From the NCBI GenBank assembly GCA_028829895.1, contig CM054180.1, positions 120,652,363 to 120,716,362 on the forward strand: 64,000 nt of DNA, written 5' to 3'. The stretch is from Sinotaia quadrata. Lineage: Eukaryota; Mollusca; Gastropoda; Architaenioglossa; Viviparidae. The notes under the pieces are model-generated. The model saw nothing but the letters and a program-made list of their open reading frames with translations. It was not told where the DNA came from and made no database searches. The first letter of the stretch is position 1; the number at the start of each line of letters is the position of its first letter. Position numbers and translations under genes: made by a program. Positions 50,401 through 59,400 of the stretch are shown one piece after another.

Positions 50401-53400
50401 TTCTTCTATGTAACCTCTTGAGAATGGCTGCAAGATAAATCCATTGATAATTTTTCTATTAGATCATCACTATATGAAACGCAAAGTGGCATTTAAATTA
50501 AAAAGAGGAAAACTGTTTAAAAACAATGGAACTTCTACTTCATTAAGATATTCCCATTCAACCTCACTCACAACAGATTTGAATATTCACTACCACCACC
50601 ACACACACCCCCCACCACCATAATGAATATGCTATTACTGCATTTTAATTATGCCATTTTACTACATTTCAATAATCCTGAACTAGAGAGAAGGTATATT
50701 TGCTTGGAAAAAAACTACAAAGTACAGGCTTAGGGTGAGGTAGGGTTACCATCATCCTAAAGACCTTGTACCATTCCTCTTCAGTTGTGTTTGCACATGA
50801 ATATAAAAGTATTGGGCAAAAAATAAACAACTAGGATCATTAATCACAAATATACACCGTAACCATACTCCTACTGATCTGTGCTTGCCATGTCATCATC
50901 TTCATTGTTATTATTTCTAGCATTGACAATGTGTCAAAGATTGTTTATACGAAAGAACCATACCTGTACCAGCTCTACCACGAGGGAGAGAACAGCAAGG
51001 GTCAAATGATAGCGGCCTTGTGTACATTCTGTGACAGCCATGATAGATCCTAGCTTTCCTGGATGGAGTCCTCGTCCACTATACACAACAAAGAATCAAA
51101 TAAAAAAAATGAACTTTAAGAAAACAGCTTAAAAAAACATACTGGGCCTAAAAGTGCATAAAAAAGTGAATGAAGAGCATGTACTTTTCTAAATCCATTT
51201 ATGCTTCAAGGACACACAATTAAAAAATACACCAGAAGATGCACTTAAGCAGAAGTGACTTTCACTGTACTAAAAAATAAAGATATAGTTGTAAATTTCA
51301 TAATGCACGCATGCAGGCTGATGCACTCCAAAACAAGACATGATTCCTGCACAGGAGGAAATGAAGTCTGATGTGTTTTCCACTTTTCATTTGTAGCTAA
51401 TGTTTCATTCTCCATGATTAATGCCGGTGTCAAAACAGTTTAAATACTGCTTGATAGCAGACTATAAGGATTTACTTTATTTTTATATTATTTAGATGTA
51501 AATAAAATTCTATTAAAAGATATATTATATATTGCTTGACAGCAGACTATAAGGATTTACCTCATTTTTATATTATTTAGATGTAAATAAAATTTTATTA
51601 AAAAGATGTATTATATATTTCTTGATAAAATTATGAATTAGATATAAAACTTTAATGAATGACATGAAATGTGATGTTCGAGTTTTGATTAATAACTGGA
51701 TGGGTTACTTTAAGTTCTTATTAGTTAAAAATTGAACTGGCAAAGAAATAAATTGCACCCTTGAATTATTTCACAAATCTTGGGAAAATGAAATGAACAT
51801 AAAAACAGATTTTCATATTCATTTTTTATCAAAATAATATCAAAATATTAATTTAAAACAATCTCATGTTTCTAGTAATTTTACAATTAAAAAAAAAATT
51901 AACAGAAAAGAACAATTTCTATTTTCTAATTAGAAAACATAAATTCTCAATGAAAAAGATAATGAAAATTTTCCCAAATTTAGTTTTCATTGAATAACCT
52001 GAATTAAAAAAGTTTTTTTTTTGGGGTGGGGTGGGCAGCATAATAAACCCTTTCAATGAAAACTAATTTTCAAAACTCTTCCCCTAAGCCGTTACCCAAT
52101 TTAAAAATAAAAATCAAATAATGTGTGTCAGTAATAGTGACCAGGATTTTAAACAATGAGATTTTTAGGCCTATGAAACAAATTTCCCAATCATGAAGGT
52201 TTGAAAAATAACTTTAACTGCAAAAAAAAAAAAATAATTAAATATTTCTAAAAGTTATAAAATAAACAACCAAAATACCTACTAACAAAAAGAAAAGAAA
52301 AAGAAAAAACCAATAAAAAATTGAATCATTTTATTGTAACTTAATAAAGTAATATATAAGACTTAATAACCTAATTACATTTTTATAACAATTCAAAAAA
52401 ATCTTTGTGTCAACAAACCAAAATGTTTGATAGATTGAAAAAACAAACAAATAGTCTGAACATTAAGTCTGAAAAAACTTGAATCAGACAAGCTTACCTC
52501 AGCACCTCATCAAGGCTGTCTACATTTTCTGTCAGATAAGGAAGCAATCCAGTCTGCTTTAAGTGATGCCAAACCTGTCAAAAAGTCATAATTATTTTTT
52601 TTTTTCCTGGAGAAAGAACAATAAATCTGCCCCTTATGACAAAAGAGCAAGACTCAGAGAAAATACCAACACATTAATTAATAAATATGAAAGTGAGTCT
52701 TCCATTATGAGTAAAAACTGCTTATTACTAATTAAAGTGAATTAACTGTCAAATTTATTACAAACTTATTTTAGATATTTATATGGAATTTATTTCATTA
52801 TCATAGGGATTAAAAGAAGACAAGTGCTCTCCCCCTCTCTCTCAAATGCACACATACACAACTTTATCTACAGTCACAAATAGAAAAAATAATCTAAAAG
52901 CACTCATCATTTTCCTTATTGAAACAAACACACTACACCTTCTCAGAGGCAGAGACTTAAAAAAACAAACACACTACACCTTCTCTAAAACACTATAGGC
53001 AGAGACTTAAAAAAACAAACACACTACACCTTCTCTAAAACATTATAGGCAGAGACTTAAAAAAACAAACTAACCAAAAAAATAAAAAAAACACAGCTGC
53101 CACAAGCACTACAAGGAACTAACCATCACCAAAAGCACTACAACAAGCAGAATGCCCTCTTCAATATGAACTTAGAAGAGGAAATTCTTACATGAGCAAA
53201 CCAAGAGAGAGAACAAAAGATGAAAAGTCTATTGTGGTTCCTGTAAGGAAAGAAGTTATCAGAACCCACATGCACACATGCACAAACAGAAAAAAAACCA
53301 ATCTAATGGTTAGTAGATTTACCTCTTTGGGGTTTAACTGAGCAGCGGCAGCCAAGCAGCTGACTGTACGACTCAGAAGATCCAACGGTGTCTGACTCAA

Positions 53401-56400
53401 CACAGAAAACCTGAAAAGAGCCCAAAATTATTACATCTTGTGCACACTTTTCAACACTTATAAAAAAAACCTATTTTCATGCATCTCTAATGAATGAATT
53501 ATATAAAAGTACACCCAAAGTAGCAACATGACTTAACTACACAGAAATTATTTAAATGAGATGAATGCATGAAACATTTCACTCTCATTTTCTTTTATCG
53601 TTTCGCTATACACCTTAAAAAGTGAGTAGCATAAAACTAATTTAATTTTTACAAAGCAGCAAACAAATTTTTAACTGAAAAACTTCCCCACAAAATAAAG
53701 AAAAAAAGAGAAAGTGTCAAAAAGAAACCAAAGAAAATAAACTTCTTTTGAGAAATAAAATGTAAACTGTATACACGTATAAACAAAAGGGCTTGTACAT
53801 TCCTACCTGTGGATTATTTGGTAACACAAGCTAACAAAAGGTCCAAACTCATCTGATATGTTAGGATCAGCTTTTAGAACAAACTGGAGAAGCTCCATAA
53901 CCAGAGCCACTCGCTGCAACTGGGCAGGTTGTACCATTCCTGACATTAAAAAAAAAAATGAAATGGTCAATAATTTCAAGTTCAAATTCAGGGTCTGTCT
54001 TCAAACACTTTTAATATCTTTCCTGAAAGTTGTCAGTGATGTCATTCTGAAAGTACCAGCTGCTCAAAGACCAGAATCAATAATGAAATAACAGAACAAC
54101 ATTGTTCTCAAAAAGTATAGCATAGTTATCTCTCCTAGAACAAGAACATTCTTTCAATTCCTGTTCTTCATGATTTTACAGCCAATTCTCTCTCCCTTCC
54201 TTTATATACTTGCTAAAAGACTGTCCATATATAAATTGCCTACTTCCCCCCCCCCAAATTTAAGAATTTAAAGCAATAAAAAGAGCATGATTTGTGGATA
54301 AATGACCCCACCCACCCACCCCACACAAAAAAGTATAATATGACAAAAGAAACAATGCACAAGGTTTTAAATCAGACCAACACCTATCATTCAAAGAAAA
54401 TCAAGATGATATTTCACACTTATTAACCAACAAACATTAGAGGCATTTACTGTTAGTACAAATATTGCTAGTAGTCTTTGACCATTAACACAAATATTGC
54501 TAGTAGTCTTTGACCATTAACACAAATATTGCTAGTAGTCTTTGACCATTAATACAAATATTGCTAGTAGTCTTTGACCATTAATACAAATATTGCTAGT
54601 AGTCTTTGACCATTAACACAAATATTGCTAGTAGTCTTTGACCATTAACACAAATATTGCTAGTAGTCTTTGACCATTAACACAATAATTGCTAGTAGTC
54701 TTTGACCATTAACACAATAATTGCTAGTAGTCTTTGACCATTAACACAATAATTGCTAGTAGTCTTTGACCATTAACACAAATATTGCTAGTAGTCTTTG
54801 ACCATTAATACAAATATTGCTAGTAGTCTTTGACCATTAATACAAATATTGCTAGTAGTCTTTGACCATTAACACAAATATTGCTAGTAGTCTTTGACCA
54901 TTAATACAAATATTGCTAGTAGTCTTTGACCATTAATACAAATATTGCTAGTAGTCTTTGACCATTAATACAAATATTGCTAGTAGTCTTTGACCATTAA
55001 CACAAATATTGCTAGTAGTCTTTGACCATTAACACAAATATTGCTAGTAGTCTTTGACCATTAACACAAATATTGCTAGTAGTCTTTGACCATTAATACA
55101 AATATTGCTAGTAGTCTTTGACCATTAACACAAATATTGCTAGTAGTCTTTGACCATTAACACAATAATTGCTAGTAGTCTTTGACCATTAACACAATAA
55201 TTGCTAGTAGTCTTTGACCATTAACACAAATATTGCTAGTAGTCTTTGACCATTAACACAAATATTGCTAGTAGTCTTTGACCATTAATACAAATATTGC
55301 TAGTAGTCTTTGACCATTAATACAAATATTGCTAGTAGTCTTTGACCATTAACACAAATATTGCTAGTAGTCTTTGACCATTAATACAAATATTGCTAGT
55401 AGTCTTTGACCATTAACACAAATATTGCTAGTAGTCTTTGACCATTAATACAAATATTGCTAGTAGTCTTTGACCATTAATACAAATATTGCTAGTAGTC
55501 TTTGACCATTAACACAAATATTGCTAGTAGTCTTTGACCATTAACACAAATATTGCTAGTAGTCTTTGACCATTAATACAAATATTGCTAGTAGTCTTTG
55601 ACCATTAACACAAATATTGCTAGTAGTCTTTGACCATTAACACAATAATTGCTAGTAGTCTTTGACCATTAACACAATAATTGCTAGTAGTCTTTGACCA
55701 TTAACACAAATATTGCTAGTAGTCTTTGACCATTAGTACAAATATTGCTAGTAGTCTTTGACCATTACTACAAATATTGCTAGTAGTCTTTGACCATTAA
55801 TACAAATATTGCTAGTAGTCTTTGACCATTAACACAATAATTGCTAGTAGCCTTCAAAGTCTTTGACCATTAACACAATAATTGCTAGTAGCCTTCAAAG
55901 TCTTTGACCATTAACACAATAATTGCTAGTAGCCTTCAAAGTCTTTGACCATTAATACAAATATTGCTAGTAGCCTTCAAAGTCTTTGACCATTAATACA
56001 AATATTGCTAGTAGCCTTCAAAGTCTTTCACCATTAATACAAATATTGCTAGTAGTCTTCAAAGTCTTTCACCATTAACACAAATATTGCTAGTAGCCTT
56101 CAAAGTCTTTCATCATTAGCCACCCTTCCTGCTACTGTCTTTTATCAGCCATGTGTACAGTCAATTCTTAACTACTTTATGTTATTACAACCTATTTTCC
56201 ACCACTTTCTATCATTAAAATCTATTTCTTATCTTGTCATTATGTCTGTATTTAACTATTTTTTCCCGGTCATTACAATCTTCTCGCATTCATGCATACA
56301 AAAATACAGTCAATTCTTTTACTTTCAGTCATTAAAAACTATTCTCAACCACACTTCCTGTCTTTACAACCTATTATCAACCATTCTTCCTGTCATTATA

Positions 56401-59400
56401 ACCTATTCTCAACCATTCTTCCTGTTATTACAACCTAAACTCAACCACTCTTCCTGTTACTTTGCCTTTTTCTCAACCACTCTTCTTGTTTTATCATTTT
56501 AACCTGTTCTCAACAACTTTCTGTCAACACAGTGTCATTAACACTTACCAGCACCATGAGTGATCTGTTTCAGTAACTCTTGTATTTCACAGTACAAGAG
56601 TTGCCAGCCATTATAGTGAACTTGCCATCGTATCAATGGGCCCGACAGCTGGGATACCACACATCGTGGTATTGCTGCAAAATGCAGATCAGGAAAACAA
56701 GGAAAGAGAGACAGAAATAAGAAAAAAATAACTGTATTAAGAATCTGAATAATTATATAGACAGAAGTAATAACTAATAAATAATAAAAGAAAAAAATGA
56801 GCTCCAGGTGGCAGTAAGTCAGTTAGGAATGTCATTTCCTCTTTTTTTGATATTTTCTGAAATTCACATCTATTTTCAATTTTGACCATAGTTCTTCAGA
56901 CCTATCAAATCTGCTCAAAACAAGTCAGACAGTTTCTTCTGTCTCAGGTTGTTCTTCACCCAAGCATACAAATAAATGGATTTTCTGATTCCAAATCACA
57001 TTCCTGCACTTCTTGAATTCTGTAATGTCATAAGTTTAATGTTGATAGGAAATTTACACTTTCACTTGGGGCTTCCCAATTTCTTCACACTATTAACTTA
57101 TTATTAATTATTAGCTTGACAACCCTGAGACATGACAGATTAGATTTTGTACATATCTGGAGATGAACTTTGCTTTCACTAACATCTATCATGAGCTTAC
57201 ATCAGACCATGTAGGAATCTCATATCATCTTGATATGTCAGTCCCTGATTTTGCACCAGTTTACATTTTCAAAACGCAGAATCAGCTTGATTTGTCTGCC
57301 CTGGATCCCCCACCAGTTTACATTTCCAAAAACAGCATCAGTTTGATTTGTCTGCTCCTGATCTCTACCAGTTTATATTTCCAAACACATCAACTTGATT
57401 AACAGACCTTAGCTTAACAACTACACAAAATCCCATCTATATCAGTGCCTGCATTTTCTGCTGGATAAGCAAGCCCCAACAACCATCAGTCAAGCTGCAC
57501 TGCAGTGCAGAAATGTACTCCCTTCAACAGTCAGTAACCACTGAGACATTACCACTACACTGGATGATATGACCATCCAACAGCAATTTATCATGCAGTT
57601 AATATATGTTAGTATTCTTACACTGCAAAAGCTAGTGGAAGCAAATAAGTAGTGAAAACACCACCTGTAAGATATTTTGTGATAAATTGCATTACGATAA
57701 ATTGCAAAACACCACCTATAAACATGCATTTTGCATTACAATAAATTGCTTGGCATGAAATAAATCTTCACTGCTTCATACCACAATCCCCTCAGACCGT
57801 CTACTTGACCAGTTCACAAATACTTCCACTCGTGACAAGCTGAAAACTACTGGAGATCACCCCGACAGCTTTTTCTGTTACCTGACCTGCCATCTTATCT
57901 GGAGCCATGATAAAGAGTTGCAACAAATGCCTTGCACAACATTTCAACGAATATATGTGAATTTTCTATAGAAAAAGTCACATAATCAACCAACATCAAA
58001 GGCTACCTAGGTATTCCAAAGCTATACTTCCTCTTCTGACTGACATTTCCCCAATTATTTTAAAGTAGCTATTGTAAAGCCCCTTTTGAAAAAAAACAGC
58101 CTTGACCTGTATGACTTGTCAGCCTTGACCTGTATGACTTGAAAAACCATTATTATATATTGTCACTCAGCATATGGACTAATTCTGTTTGGATCAGTTA
58201 CTATTAGTTTTCCTATTTGTTTTACATTATATTTGTGTTTTATGTGTAATTATTTGCATAGTATTTCATTACATCTTTATTATTACCGTTATTATTAATG
58301 ATGCTAAATATTAATTGAAAGCCAAAATTGTAGATGTAATTCTAAAAACTAGAATAACAGCCATAGTAGTGTAATCTGAAATGTATCTACAGACATCTTA
58401 CCATTACCTGAAGCTTCCAAGACTTGACCTCGGCAACCTTTGCAAATAATAAGGTCTCCTAAAAAAAAATAAAGGGAAAAAACAGGTTATACATAGCCCT
58501 GAAAAACAGCTTAAAGCAACAGAGTCTCAACAAAAAAACATGATGAAATTCTATTCCTTACTCTTTGCAAAACAACTCTTTGGGCGAGTGTTGAGATTGA
58601 GTCTCTCCCTTGCATGGGTTGTTTATGGAACAGGAGACCTTTGGCTAGATAAGGGTTTTTTCTGTTTGTCTCCTTCGTGGATCATTTTCTATTCCGAAAT
58701 CTATGATGATGACTTTGGGTACCTGATTCTGATGTATGTATACCATGTCCTATGGAGCATCTATCAGCATGACGTACCTCGTGCCAGCTCATTGAAGCTG
58801 AAGTTAAGTCTTGATTATGATGGCGACTACAGTGCAGTTTGAACTTAATCAGACTTTTTGATCCCCAAATCTCCATATGACAAGAAACTAGGGCATAATG
58901 TATTCTGCTATTCTTGAAAGATTGTTAAACTTTTCTTTTATTAAATTTTTATTAATTGTTCATTCTTGCATATGTGTTAATGAAAAGTAAATTCTTTATT
59001 TGTACTTTCTTGTAACTTGTAGTGATAGACTCATGATTGTCTAGTTCTCTGTCTATCTCTACATCTATTTATGCACTTAGTGTATAAAATATATTTCTTG
59101 GTTTAATAAATGAGTGGGGGCCATGAGTTGAACTGATGTCGGCGCACTCGCATATCAGTATAACAGTTGCAGATGTGCATATAAAACCAATGGCCCATAC
59201 TCTGCATAGGCACTTGTAGATGTAAATGCTAATATTGATATGATTCATTATTACAAAGTCACCCCAGAGTACAGCATAGACAGATTAGTAATAATTGTTG
59301 GATTTAATTTAGTAAAAACGTTGGAATGAACAGATAAAAACAATTTAATATTAAACTATATAACAAGATTTACTTTTTTACAGGATTCCAAAGTTGTATC

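Noticed and set aside
54450..56112. Regularly spaced repeats that could suggest a CRISPR-like array
   Set aside because: Units are contiguous with no spacers, in an intron of a eukaryotic gene: an ordinary minisatellite.
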